Of a stretch of 64,000 nucleotides of DNA, positions 11,790 to 22,797 are shown piece after piece; within the stretch, counting starts at the first letter, position 1, and each line of letters begins with the position of its first letter. Both the position numbers and the translations under genes were made by a program. The stretch comes from Lucifuga dentata (lineage: Eukaryota > Chordata > Actinopteri > Ophidiiformes > Bythitidae). The stretch is from the NCBI GenBank assembly GCA_014773175.1, contig VXCM01006074.1:1-64000 (forward strand), given 5' to 3'. A model generated the notes under the pieces. That model did not search any database. It saw only the letters and a list, made by a program, of their open reading frames with translations, and had not been told where the DNA came from.

Positions 11790-13200
11790 TCCTAGCCATT
11801 TTAAGCATGCTGTTGTTGAACCACTGTTGCAGAAACCTAATCCCGACCCTTCACTACCTGATCGTTACAGGCCTATGTCTAAGCTGCCGTTTTTGTCAGA
11901 GGTTTTGGTCGTTGCCATGCAGCTTACAGCTTTCCTGGAGAGACAGACATGACCAATAAATTTCAGTCAGGTTTTCATAAACTACATTCAACTGAAACTG
12001 TTCTTAGGGTTACTAATGACATCATGATGGCAGTGGATGCTGGGATTTTTATGTATTAGTCTTATTAAACCTCAGCTCAGCCTTTGATACTGTTGATCAC
12101 AACCTTTTGACGAACAGGTTGTGGGAGTTTCTGGGTCAGCGCTAGACTGGTTTTCATCTTATCTTGCAGACAGGACGTTTTTGTCTCTATTAATCAGTTT
12201 ACATCAGACAAAGCTGCCTGTCATATGGTGTTCCACAGGGCTTTGTTTTGGGACCTATTCTGTTCACCTTATATATGCTTCCTCTTGGACAGATAATTAA
12301 CTATTTTAATAACATTTCTTTCCATTTTTATGCCGATGACATCAGTTACTGTGCTCTTTCAGCCCAAATGAGCTTTTTAAACTTGTTGAGCTAAACAAAT
12401 GTTTGACTGCCATCAAGCATTGGTTAGCTGATAATTTTCTGAAGTTAAACATGGATAAATCAGAGACTCTGATCATTGCTCCTGACAGCTCAAAGATTAA
12501 AGACCACATCAGATCCTTAGACTCCTCTGTAAAGTCTAGCCTGTGGAACCTTGGTGTCATGCTGGACAAATCTATGTCCTTAGATTGTCATGTCAGGCAG
12601 CTGGTTCACTCTTCTTTCTCTCACCTGAGGAACATTACCAAGCTAAAATCAGTCATGTCTCAGGATGAAATGGAAATGATTATTCATGATCTTATTGCAT
12701 CTCTTTTAGATTATTGTAAATGTCTTTTTACATGTCTTAATAAAACATCTTTACATTGTCTTCAAACTGTACAAAATGCCGCTGCATGGCTTTTAACTAA
12801 ATCCACCAGGAGATCTCATATTACTCCTATTTTATCTTCACTTCACTGGCTTCTAGTTAATTTTAGCGTTAATTTTAACATTCTTATTTTAACCTTTAGC
12901 CGATTCTTATTTTAACCTTTAGCCGACCGTGCATGGCTTTAGAGTCGTGTATGATCAGGCAGACCTCTTATAGTCCTGTACCTCCAGGAGGTCCCTTAGG
13001 TCTTCAGGTCAGAGGTTATGGAAGTACCCCATACCTGCTTGAGGACTCATGGAGATCATGCTGTTCGGGTTGTTGCTCCTAAACTGTGAATGAGCTCCAT
13101 CCTCCCTCTGCTCCTCTGATTCTGTGGCGCTTTTAAAAGGCAGATAAAGACTTTCTTCTTTAGACAGGCTTTTGGATCATATCTTAAATCTGTGGTATCG
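11790..13200 (+). pseudogene. L2-clade LINE reverse transcriptase relic
   Basis: The intact ancestor would copy its own RNA by target-primed reverse transcription. Several frames in order carry RT pieces: an NRLW-like region after SSAFDTVDHN (about 12070-12120), the catalytic YADD box at 12330-12341, then a 170-codon open frame (12403-12912). That frame includes DKSETLIIAP, NLGVMLD, LDYCKCLFTCL and HITPILSSLHWL, the characteristic C-terminal landmarks of fish L2 RTs. Upstream the frame is broken by several stops and shifts, and no endonuclease is recognised, so the copy is 5'-truncated and dead. Its 3' end continues after a solo LTR at about 13917-14030. Confidence 0.8.
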
Positions 13201-13213
13201 ATGTTCTGTGTTC

Positions 13214-13912
13214 TGTTGTGGGAAAAATTGATATCCATACTTATTCCGGGTTTGCAGATCACACAACTCTTTATTAATGTGTACACGGGAAGCAATCATA
13301 CAGCCCTCGCCTTCGTCTGTCCCAAACAGCTTCAAAGATAAGACTCCTTTCACCCTTTTAATATACATTCATTTCTGCTAAGTACTCACCCCTCCCTTTC
13401 CTGCTGGGCCTGTCATCACCACGTCTTTGCACCAGCTGTTAGGCACCTCAGCCTGGGAAGTGCCAATCTTGTTTATGCTAGGTCTTACATATGGGCAGTT
13501 CTACAAAACAGACCTATGACCTTGGTTCTCACGACAAAACTTCAGCAAGTGTTCCAACTTTAGAGGACCTTAAAGGACCCTCATACAATTTACTACCAAA
13601 CAACTGGCTTCTGGGTGTAATAAGAAGCTTCTAGGCCTCTGGACTAAAGCTGGTGGTGTTAGATCGTGGTATGACAGCTGAACTCCTCAGGACAGGGCTT
13701 CAGCCATGTACAAAGATGCTACTGAGCTCTGTATGAGACTTACAAATTAATATAAATGAATACATGTTGTCGTTAATGGTGATACATATTGTATAAATCA
13801 AAATCATGCAAACATATGAATCAAAACATATAAATCAATCAATATTCATAATCAACACATCAATCAATACATCAGGTTACATAGTTAACAAGTACATTCA
13901 AATTTTCACTCA
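13214..13912 (-). repeat. Solo LTR inserted in the L2 3' end
   Basis: On the minus strand the interval begins TGAGTG and ends CCACAACA, the TG...CA form of an LTR. It contains a TATTAAAAGG promoter-like motif and an AATAAAG signal near its 3' side. It is bracketed by GTTC (13210-13213 and 13913-13916), a candidate 4-bp target duplication, and it separates the L2 coding relic from the L2 tail. No internal retroelement sequence lies next to it, so a solo LTR left by LTR-LTR recombination is the simplest reading. A 4-bp duplication is weak evidence alone. Confidence 0.55.
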
Positions 13913-13916
13913 GTTC

Positions 13917-14030
13917 TTTGAATTTTCATTTGTTTTGTTTTATGTTACTTGTATTTTACTGTATCTGTGAAGCACTTTGTGACTGTCTCTGAAGGGGTGC
14001 TATATATATACATTTTACTTACTTCCTTCC
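13917..14030 (+). repeat. L2 LINE 3' tail
   Basis: The stretch reading GAAGCACTTTGTGACTGTCT, then a GGTGCTATATAT motif and short ACTT repeats, is the usual end of fish L2 copies. It continues the relic at 11790-13200 beyond the solo LTR. Confidence 0.7.
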
Positions 14031-14589
14031 ATTTCCAGTTAGTGGTTGTAAATGAAGGTAAGTAGTTTAGTTAGAACTTTAGATTGTTCATTGATAACCT
14101 TAAAGAAAAATGAAATGAGGAAAAACCCCACAATTTCAATCTTCTCAAACAAAAAAGTATTTTCCTCATACTTCTACAATACTTGTTTCCCTTTAGCACA
14201 ATAAACTAAACAATGTCTCTCTCAATTAGTCAAAAATGTTTAAATAATTTAAACAGAAACAGGCATTTTTACTTGTTAAATTATTAATGCCCTTAAACTG
14301 TTATATAACTTGAGATGGCAATTTCCCATGAGCGATAAGTTTCAAAGCCATTCGAAACTTCTGGTTTTGAAGCGGGGTATGACATTAACTGTGGTTACAT
14401 GCACACTTTTTTTCATTCTGATTGAAATCATTTTGATGAAGATTTCGGGTCAACTGTTTACATAGGATATTATCTATTTCAATCTGGTGTTGACATGCAC
14501 TGACATTTAATCGGAATAGCTTTGTGATGTGCACGTGTTTGATGAGCTCCCTGTAGATCGTCTATTATTTTATTATGATATTATATATA
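14031..14589. other. Unassigned AT-rich stretch
   Basis: A MITE-like TTACATGCAC motif near 14395 is the only suggestion of an element. No ends were confirmed. Confidence 0.35.
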
Positions 14590-14594
14590 TTATA

Positions 14595-14726
14595 TTGTTA
14601 TGGCTGGCTCAAAGCCATAACAAAAACAGGGAGAGATGCAGAAGTTTCAGTTCACCAAGTGTTTAATATGTGCCTTATTTACAATACAACAACTAAAACA
14701 GAGAAATAAGAAATGATGGTGAAGAC
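14595..14726 (-). repeat. LTR-like repeat L1, truncated copy
   Basis: This matches 21150-21271, which continues into a fuller copy. On the minus strand it ends in a GTTATGGCTTTGAGC block. It is cut at 14726 by the hAT end that starts at 14727. Confidence 0.6.
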
Positions 14727-14784
14727 CAGCGTTGGCGTTATGGGTGGGCCTTGGGGGTCCAGGCCTGCCCAAAAGGGTCACTGN
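14727..14784 (+). mobile_element. hAT left terminus (CAGCG...) with empty site elsewhere
   Basis: CAGCGTTGGCGTTATGGG starts directly after GTGAAGAC (14719-14726). In the paralogous repeat at 21264-21271 the same GTGAAGAC is followed by CGCCGGAG instead, so the boundary at 14726/14727 is an insertion junction. GTGAAGAC would be the 8-bp target duplication expected for hAT elements. The right end with its second copy of that octamer was not found. The left end probably belongs to the ZMYM1-like transposase relic at 16351. A lone N without flanking duplication lies at 14784. Confidence 0.6.
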
Positions 14785-14909
14785 TGAATTCCCTCCCTAG
14801 CAAAAAAGAAAAAAAAAAACATGAACAATAAAAGCAAAATTAAGTCACCCAATCTGGTAATGAAAGACATAACACTGTAATCCAAAATAAAGCACAAAAG
14901 ATATATAAC

Positions 14910-15877
14910 TGTAGTAAAACATGGAGTATGGAGTGGAAAAACAGGTTACCAAATTACAAATAATAATTTTTCAAGTAATTTTTCACTTTTCAAATTTTTA
15001 ACTTTCACGTACTGGTTTTAAGTACCCTTTCAATTACTTCATTATCTATTTTCCTACTTATCCTTTTGAGCACTTATTCATTTAAAGCATGTAACTGTAG
15101 AAGGCATAAGACCCAGATACAGTGAATATATCAGTATGTTAACCGGATTTGCTTAACCATATTGCAATCAAGTGTTATTATTAAACACGTGGTATTTAAT
15201 ATAGAATTGTGTGTTAACACATTTATAGTTCATTTATGTACGTGATCCTTTTATCCTTTTCTTTCATATTATTATCACATCATATTATTTTCTTTTTTCT
15301 ACTTCATAAGAATCCTTTATTTTGTTGAGTGAATTATGATTCAACTATGTAACATGTTTGCAATAATAATAATGACAATATAATAAGAACTTGTTGAAAG
15401 GTGAATATAGGGTTAAGAATATGTGTGCTGTCTACAGACATTACATTATGAGTTCATGCTTCCTGTTGTCAGTGAGTATGCAGTGGCAGCCAAATAAGGT
15501 CATGACCCCGCCAGATGAAGTGACAAACTCTGTCAGAACAAACTTTGCCAAATTTGCCGGAACAAATTTTGTTAAAATGACATAGGTGTGAAAATGCACC
15601 CAAATGCATCACGATTTTAGGGGATATAGAGCATAAAAACCCCATGATTTGTGTGTTCGGGGCAGCTCTTCCTCTGTTACTGGGCAATATGTACTCTCTG
15701 ACAGCTTGAAGATCTATTTTTAACTCTTTTTACATTTTTATATTGACAATCCTGTAGAGGAAGATCTGTAACTTTTAAACTTTTAATAAACCTTTTGCAT
15801 TTTTTGAAAACTTTCCATTTCTTGATTTGCTCCTCATCCATTTCAATACTTGGTGAGTACATTTCTTGATATTCACA
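14910..15877 (+). repeat. ERV-like LTR, copy 1
   Basis: Starts TGTAGTAAAAC and ends ATTCACA (TG...CA). It carries a TATA-like GATATAGAGCATAAAA block near 15630 and AATAAA near 15785, followed by a T-rich stretch, in the order of a U3-R-U5 LTR. A similar LTR lies at 56915-57813 in the same orientation. No gag, pol or env is seen next to either. The priming site just after the LTR (GGGCGGGGGCTGA) does not match a standard TGG-beginning site, so retroviral versus other LTR origin is unsettled. Confidence 0.6.
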
Positions 15878-16155
15878 GGGCGGGGGCTGACACGGCCTAA
15901 TTATTAGGGCCTATTTGGTAAATACTACAACCATCATTAACATTGTCAGAACACCTGAGACCAACGGGGTCCTGCTATTTCCAAGGATTTAAGGCAACTC
16001 AGGTAATTTTCTGACCGTATAGATTGGTGTTCACCCAGAATTCAATTTTGACCCATTAAGGTACTTCTAGGGTGACCTGAGTACCGGTGTCCTACTTATT
16101 AGGGCTAGACATGGTGAGTGTATGTTTCACTAATAAAATAAATGGACAAAACAAG
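15878..16155 (+). repeat. Leader region downstream of ERV-like LTR, copy 1
   Basis: Strongly similar to 57814-58085. Both begin GGGCGGGGGCTGA and stop matching after TAATAAAATAAATGGAC. It resembles a 5' leader but has no coding content. Confidence 0.55.
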
Positions 16156-16350
16156 AATAACCATTCTGAATGCCTAGCCAATTAAATACAACTACCACAT
16201 ATCCACATTATATGACCAGCCAAACAATTACAGTAGTTGCGGGGAGAGTTAGGTTGGCTGTGCTGATGTGGGCATTTTTTTGGTGGTACACATACACAAA
16301 GCTAAAACTTGACCTAGCATTGTGCAAAATTTAGCCAACACTCAGTCAAT

Positions 16351-18498
16351 ATGGACATAAGAAAATGGTTTGGAACTGCACCCACTTTGGCAATAAATCG
16401 TGGCAGTAACAACCAAACTGTAGCTAATGAGTCGGCTGACATTAGCTCAGTTACTACTGCACCTGATCCTAACACACAGAAGGGCTGTGGTGATGCAGTA
16501 ACGTTAGCATTCCTGGGGACACTGATGCTGTCAGGGCTAAGCAGCTAACGGAGACTGACATTTGCCCCGATGATTTGAGAACAGATGGGCCTACACAAGT
16601 CAGACTTGAGAAGTATCTCTCACATCTCTTTGGAACTAAAAAGAGGTCATTCATGTCTTCATGGTATCACAATCGAGAGTGGCTCGAATATTCCATCAAG
16701 CAGGATGCTGCTTTCTGTTACCCTTGGAGAAAATTTTGCTATTCTCAGTCCAAATGTGATCCAGCTTTCACTAGCAAAGGCTTCACTGACTGGAAACATA
16801 CAGTAGAGGCTGATAAGTGACTTAACAAACATGGGATTTCCAAGGAACATTTGACCTGTTATAGTCTGTGGAAAGAAAGAGATCAGCGTATAGAGAAAGG
16901 GAAACAAATCTCAATGCTAGTCAATGCAGATCAGCTCCAGAAAAATCGGTACTACGTTTCTAGTATTATTGATGTCATGGAGTTTCTAGTTTCTAACCAG
17001 CTGCCTTTATGTGGTAAATTAGATGCATTTGGTGATATATCTGAAGGAGGAAGCGGGCTTTTTGTCCTTATTTGACTTCAACACAAGGAAAGACCCCCAG
17101 TTGGCCCAAACTGTGAAGTAAGTTCCCCGAAACGCAACATACACAAGCCATGAGATGCAAAATGAGCTTATTTGCATAATGAGCAATGTTGTGACCGAAG
17201 CTATTGTGAAAGAAATTGGAGATTCATGGTTCATGATCAAAGTAGATGGAACAAGGGATCCTACTGGAAAAGAAAAAGAAAATGTTTCCATAGTTATTTG
17301 TTGTTTCAATGAAGAAACACGGGAAATAACAGAATGGCTGCTTGTGATGGCCACCACAGACTAGGATAATGTGCAGTCCATTACCAACATCACTCTGTCT
17401 GAGTTAGCCAAGGCAGGTCTGAGTCCCTCTAAGATTTTAAGCCAAGTGTATGATGGTGTCTTGGTGATGTCTGGAAAGCATTGGAGGTGTCCAGCGGCTT
17501 TTGCAAGACAAACTTGGCCGCGAGGTTGCTTTATGTTCACCGTTTAAACCATCAGTTGCATTTTGTTGTTGTCCACATTGTCGCATGGAGCAAGCCATCA
17601 GTGACTTCTTCAATATACGCAACACTGTCTACAACTTTTTTCATAAGCCCACCGTTGCCATACATTACAGAGGTGGAAAAACTGAAACATTTGCTGGACC
17701 AGAGGTGGATGGGTCATCTAGCAACTGTTGCAGTCATTCTTGGGTCATTTGAGGACATCAAATCAATCCTTGCAGATATTGATCCATGGAGCAGAATTAT
17801 GCATGGAGGCTATATGGCTGTTACGGGAGGTGTCAGAGCAAAGTTTTGTGTTCATCGCTCATCTAGTTCACAAGTTATGTATAGGGGACTTCCAGTGAAA
17901 TTGTGTCTTTGCCTTGAGTATTTCTGATGTAGTTTGAGCCCCTTCATTTTCTGTTTGTATATCCCTTGTAAATAAAACTTCATTGTTATAAGTGCTTTTG
18001 CTTCTGGACCCTGCTAACAAGATGCTACAAGGAGAAGAGACAGACCTTATAACTGGACTGTCACTTGTGTCAGCTGCTCTGGATTGTGTGCACAAACTGT
18101 GGGATGAAGAAGAATTCTCCACGCTCTGGGATGCAGTTACAGCGAGTGCCACTGCCACGACTACCATTTCAACAAAACGCAGATGCCAAGTCAATAAAAA
18201 CTTTGACTTATATGTAGTTGAAGAAGTGACTGGATCCAAGAACCATGACAAAACTGAACTACAGAGACTGTATTTCAGTGCCTTGGATCACGTACTTGGA
18301 CAGATGGAGGTGCGCTTCAGTGAGCGCAACACCGCACTGGCCGCTGCACTTAAAGTGCTTGATCCAGAGGGAGAGACATTGAGACCACTGGCCAAAATTA
18401 CACATTCTACTCCATTCAAAGTGCTGCGTAAGAACATATTGATCTGCCAGTTGTGCTGCCTCCAAAACATTTTCCACCTATTGTTCTGTCAAGTATGA
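16351..18498 (+). pseudogene. hAT transposase relic, ZMYM1/DUF4371-like
   Basis: An intact member would be a cut-and-paste transposase of the hAT superfamily with an N-terminal TTF-type zinc finger, a DUF4371 region and a C-terminal dimerisation domain. The relic starts MDIRKWF at 16351. After a shift, a TTF-like segment at about 16575-16818 contains SWYHNREWLEYS, DAAFCYPWRKFC and GFTDWKH. Next come QNELICIMSNVV and VDGTRDPTGKEKENVS (17155-17361), matching the DUF4371 region with its catalytic-site D. Later, at 17992-18495, lies a region ending with LAALKVLDPEG. Multiple stops and frameshifts separate the pieces and no hATC block follows, so the 3' end is missing or was replaced by the Gag relic. 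The assignment is fairly secure; the exact subfamily is inference. Confidence 0.75.
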
Positions 18499-19336
18499 GG
18501 CAATACAGACAGGGAATGAGTTTTTAAACTGCTCCAACAGGATTAAGTCACGAAGACTTGTCAAAAGTATCAACATTACAAGCCGCACCTGTTAAAGTTG
18601 TTGACCAAGCCACGAGCAAACTCTAAATGTGATTAGGTGTCATCTTTCCTGCAGTTCCTGAAACGCTGACAATAGGCCCTCCAGCACCATCTCATACACT
18701 TTAAGGACAGCAGCTTTAACCTTCCTGTAACTTATGCTGTCAGTCAGACAATGCAGAGAACGCCTCCTGGGCTTTGCCCATCAACATTCACTGTAGCATT
18801 ATGGTACAGTCAGAGTTGGGCCAGTTCCACATGTTAGCCACTCTCTCAAACAGTGAAAAGAATGTCTCTGGATCACTCATTAAATTTTGGAACGAGATGA
18901 AGATTACTAATTATATCAAAGGAGCCAGGTGAGGGCTGGCCAGCAACTGAAATTTCACCATCTAACTGTCTGTCTACACTCACATTTCCTGCTCCATTTA
19001 GACATAGCCTAGTTTTCCCGTTTTTTTTTTTTTTTTTTTTNATATATATGCAATTTAATCTAGCAACAGACAGATAATACTGTATATAGTGCATAGGTGA
19101 ATGTGTTAGTTTTCCCATTTCAAATTTATTTTCGTCTGCTCCATTTCAAATTTCATCCTTTCCAATTTCATTTCTTCTTCCGTTTCCATCCCTTTTTTTT
19201 GCTCAATTTCAGCATTGTGTTTTATCCTTTCAAGTTTGACATTCTGTTTTAATTTGTCACGTTCCATTTGCAACATAATCAGTTCTTTGTGTTGCTCATA
19301 AGTTAACTGAAAATTCTCAGAATTAATCAACGGATC

Positions 19337-19942
19337 TTATGCTGCATTCGACAGACCTCAGAAGTCTAATTTTTCCCAGTTGTAAGCTCCAACTTCCAAC
19401 CTCAAACCATTCCAGCCAAATGTAATCAAAAAAGCATGGCTGAACACCAATAAATAAAAAAAATTGTAAAATTAATTAAACATTGCAATAAATGTTAACT
19501 AAAGTAAAGTTAGATTACAGGACTGTCTGGTTGTGTTGTTTTACAATGATATTAATCGCTGTGGGTATTACACTTTATGCAGAGAAGTAATATTATGAAA
19601 TTATTTACACTTATGTATCAATGGCAAACAGGTATTATACAAAANAGAGAAGTAATATTATGAAATTATTTACACTTATGTATCAATGGCAAACAGGTAT
19701 TATACAAAATAAATAGTTAACTTGGAGATATATTCTGACCCTTTTCTTTCAATTTCATGCAAGAAAAAATACTTTATTTGCCTTTTAGCTGATCATTTCC
19801 ATTCACAAAGCTCACTTCTACGGCGCTGCCATGTTGAATAACATCATACTCGGTAAGTCGGGGGAGCTCTGAGTTCAAGTGCCATTCCAACGCATTTTTC
19901 CAGGTAAGAAATGAGTTCTAAGGTCTGTTGAACACAGCATAA
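19337..19942 (+). mobile_element. MITE family M2, copy 1, with candidate TSD ATC
   Basis: TTATGCTGCATTCGACAGAC at the left and its inverted counterpart ending CAGCATAA at the right form terminal inverted repeats. ATC flanks both sides (19334-19336, 19943-19945), a 3-bp duplication like those of PIF/Harbinger elements, though not the usual TWA. It sits inside the minus-strand Gag relic. Related sequences are at 59399-59652 and, inverted, 60838-61311. Length includes an artefactual 64-bp duplication. Confidence 0.65.
19581..19709. repeat. 64-bp duplication flanking single N (19645)
   Basis: 19581-19644 repeats at 19646-19709. Probable assembly overlap inside the MITE. Confidence 0.9.
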
Positions 19943-20477
19943 ATCCGCAGCTTGAGATACCCCATCAGAGGGTACAGTCAAAATTTCCGATAAATTGGCC
20001 TTATATCCACCTGGTAGTGATAAGCTATTTTGAGCAATTTGTTACAGGACAAGTCTGTTGCTTTAAGGAAGTGCACTGCATTATGAGTACACGGGTAGCG
20101 ACCTGTGGCTAAGCTAGCGGATGTGTGTGTTTTGTCAGCCGGTGATGAATGTTGTACGTGCGTTGCCATGCTGTAATATTGGAGTTTGCAGCTATGAATG
20201 TCTAAAAAGCTCAGAAGATGCTGAATTGAGTGCCTGCCAGCCCCTGTCATTTTTGATCTGACAATAAAGCCATCCGATACAGTAAGAATCACTCTGTTTG
20301 GTTTCTCTTTGGATGCGTTTAACAGACCAAGTTAGTTACCACGCTATGAGCCATACACCAGGTCTCCCTTACCATGGTTCGGGGACGAGAGGTGGAAAAG
20401 GTAACAAAATGCTCTTTTATGCACAAATCCAATAACTCCTCTGAAGGAGATTTGAAGAAATTATCAATGTGAGCCAT

Positions 20478-21149
20478 TGTTTTTTGTTTTTTTTTTACCC
20501 AGTGCAAAAAAGCGAAATACCAAATCAGGCTGCCTGCATTAACAAAAAGCCAAATGAGGAGCGGAATCCCCCTATCTACCTAACCAGAAGCTTTCTAAAC
20601 TCATCCCTAGTCTTCAGAGAGGCAGGCAGGGTGGCGGGCTTTTATGTACCAAATACCAGCGATCCAAGAAGGCAACCAGCAGTCGGCATCCCCTCTGAAA
20701 CCATGGCATGCTCCCAAGTGCAGCAGTACTCTAACCACCTTCTCTCACAAAAAATAAAAAATACAAATCTATTGGGGAATAGTTTAGCTAATGCTCCATT
20801 GCAAATAAAAATACAAACAACAGTTGTACTCACTTCATTTGGACTGTGGAGACTCTCCCAAACAAAACACAAAACCGTGTCATCTAGTTAAAGGCGGCAG
20901 CAGTAAAAAAAAAAAAAAAAAAAANAAAAAAAAAAAAAAAAAAAGAAAATGCCACAACGAGCATCTCTCAACAAGCAATCAGCTGATCAAATTCAAAACT
21001 GGTGCGCAGAGTGCAAAGGGAATCCCCATCAATGACATAATGGGCTACCCAAAGCAGCCAATCAAAATACGCCACAAATATAACAAAAGAAACCCGGTTT
21101 TCAAAAATAACAAATGCACCCAAATCAAATGGACAACCAAAACAAAAAT
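20478..21149. other. Unassigned stretch with poly-A/N junction
   Basis: A poly-A run with an N at 20925 lies here. The open frame at 20469-20888 overlaps others and has no motif. It may belong to the leader of the Gag element that starts at 20477. Confidence 0.35.
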
Positions 21150-21490
21150 GCTCAAAGCCATAACAAAAAACAGGGAGAGATGAAGAAGTTTCAGTTCACT
21201 TGGTGAACTGAAACATGCCCTATTTACAATACAACAACTAAAACAGAGAGATAAGAGATGATGGTGAAGACGCCGGAGTGATAGCTGTAACAGAAACAGT
21301 GATGACAGGAGCAGAGCAGCACTGGGAGAGAGTCTCAGGTGTATGGAGGAAGCTGCAGGTTTTTATATGCTGACTGGTGCATTGGGCCCAGGTGCTCCAA
21401 GTCAGACAGATTATGGTCCCACGCCCACTGCTTACCTGAAAAACAATTATACAGGCAACAGCAGAAACAAGCTGGAGGGCCATCACAATA
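21150..21490 (-). repeat. LTR-like repeat L1, longer copy with promoter
   Basis: On the minus strand it starts near TGTGATGGCCCTCC, has ATATAAAAACCTGCAGC (a good TATA block) in the middle, and ends in the GTTATGGCTTTGAGC block shared with 14595-14726. The copy preserves the site occupied by the hAT end in the other copy. Whether it is a true LTR or another promoter-bearing repeat is unresolved. Confidence 0.5.
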
Positions 21491-21965
21491 GATAAAAAAA
21501 AAAAAAAAAAAAAAAAAATCTCCCTCTCACCATCCCATGGGGTTGTTGTTTGTGTCTTCCTCAAGCTTGGGTCCTCTACCAGAGGCCTGGGAGTTTGAGC
21601 ATTCTGCACAGTATCTTAGCTGTATCTTCACTCCTAGGACTGCATTCTTCTGGACAGAGACCTCAGATGTTTTCTGGAATCTCTTGGAGCCACACTCCCA
21701 GTTTGGGGGTCACAGCCCCAAGTGCTACAATTACCACTGGGACCACTTTGGACTTCACTTTCCATGTCCGTTCCAGTTCCTCTTTCAGCCCTTGGTACTT
21801 CTCGATCTTCTCGTGCTCTTTCTTCCTGATGTTGCTGTCAGCTGGGACTGCCACATCTATCACAACGGCCTTCTTCTGCTCCTTGTCAACCACCACCATG
21901 TCTGGTTGGTTAGCCAGCAGCAGCTTGTCTGTCTGGAACTTGAACTCCCACAGGACCTTAGCTCT

Positions 21966-22000
21966 GCCATTCTCAACCACCTTTGGTGGTTGAGAATGGC
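21966..22000. repeat. Perfect inverted repeat, 16-bp arms
   Basis: GCCATTCTCAACCACC (21966-21981) and its exact complement at 21985-22000 flank TTT. Part of the complex insertion inside the LINE fragment. Confidence 0.95.
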
Positions 22001-22032
22001 CAAATGATGTGGTTGAGAATGTGGTTGAGAAT

Positions 22033-22080
22033 GTCCAAATGGGAGACACCACCACCTTTGGTGGTGTCTCCCATTTGGAC
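22033..22080. repeat. Perfect inverted repeat, 22-bp arms
   Basis: 22033-22054 is complementary to 22059-22080 with a 4-nt spacer. It shares the CCACCTTTGGTGG centre with the neighbouring palindrome. Confidence 0.95.
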
Positions 22081-22183
22081 TTAGGGACTTCCAGTCCGTA
22101 TTTGGCACAGATGTTCCNCACCTTTGGTGGTGTCTCCCATTTGGACTTAGGGACTTCCAGTCCGTATTTGGCACAGATGTTCC
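22053..22183. repeat. 65-bp duplication flanking single N (22118)
   Basis: 22053-22117 repeats at 22119-22183. Probable assembly overlap. Confidence 0.9.
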
Positions 22184-22797
22184 TCTACACTATCCCAACC
22201 GCCTGGTTATGCCTCTCAGTGTATGCTGTCCCAGCTAGCATCTTAAACCCTGCTACTATGAGCTGGACTGTCTCAGTCTGCACCGTGGGTCCTGTCTGCT
22301 GTGGTAGACTCCTGCCTCTGTGGATCTGGTGCTGAGGGCCTGCTCTTGTGCTGCCATGATCAGAGCCTCTGTGCTGTCTTTCAGACCAGCCTTTTCTAGC
22401 CACTGGTAGGATTTCGTGATGTCAGCCACTCCCTCTATCTGCCGATGGTACATCCCATGGAGGGGCTTGGTCTTCCATGATGTCTCTTCTTTTTCCTCAT
22501 CACCCTCCATCTTCTGCTGCCTGAAGTACTCACTTAGCGGTTTGTCCTGGGGGGCCATCTTCCTGATGTATTCTTGGATGCTCCTTGTTTCATCCTGGAT
22601 AGTGGCTCTGACACTCACTAGCCCCTCTTTTTGCTGAGCATACAGTCTCAGGGTGCTGGACTTTGGGTGGAACCCTCTGTGCATTGTGAGGAGTTTTTGT
22701 GTCTTGACATCTGTGGCGTCCATCTCTTCCTGTGGCCAGCTTATTATTCCAGCTGGGTATCAGATGACTAGTAGTTCATACATGTTGTATATATCCA

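Larger units (their letters stand above)
18499..20477 (-). pseudogene. SCAN-like Gag relic of an LTR retroelement
   Basis: Gag of these fish elements forms the particle and has a SCAN-like capsid fold. Read on the minus strand from an ATG at 20477-20475, pieces appear in order. The N-terminal block contains FFKSPSEELLDLCIKE. It is interrupted at about 20050-20400 by foreign DNA and resumes as LLKIAYHYQVDI. A coiled-coil K/E-rich helix follows (19330-19106, 74 codons). Then come LHLVPKFNE (about 18873) and, with frameshifts down to about 18500, PETFFSLFERVA, GKAQEAFSALS and HLEFARGLVNNFN. The helix is separated from the N-terminal block by the MITE at 19337-19942. Poly-T with an N (19021-19041) interrupts the middle. 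No protease or RT follows. Insertions and stops show it is long dead. Confidence 0.65.
21540..22740 (-). pseudogene. Rex6/R4-like LINE C-terminal fragment (REL endonuclease)
   Basis: These LINEs end in a CCHC motif followed by a restriction-like (PD-D/E-K) endonuclease that nicks the target. The frame from 22723 (MDATDVKTQKLLTMH) covers the RT thumb and linker (HGMYHRQIEGVADI, EALIMAAQEQAL). A frameshift lies near 22270. Beyond it the expected CCHC knuckle is degraded, with the first pair reading CRLR and later ligand positions occupied by Leu and Phe. The endonuclease part carries ANQPDMVVVD and AVVIDVAVP, the PD...D signature, and reaches GAVTPKLGVWLQ. A 70-bp palindromic insertion (about 21985-22056) interrupts the ERAKVLW-like region. 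The upstream RT and 5' end are absent. Clade naming rests on memory of fish Rex6 proteins. Confidence 0.7.

Noticed and set aside
21537..22007. Plus-strand open frames opposite the LINE fragment
   Set aside because: Antisense shadows of the minus-strand endonuclease coding sequence.
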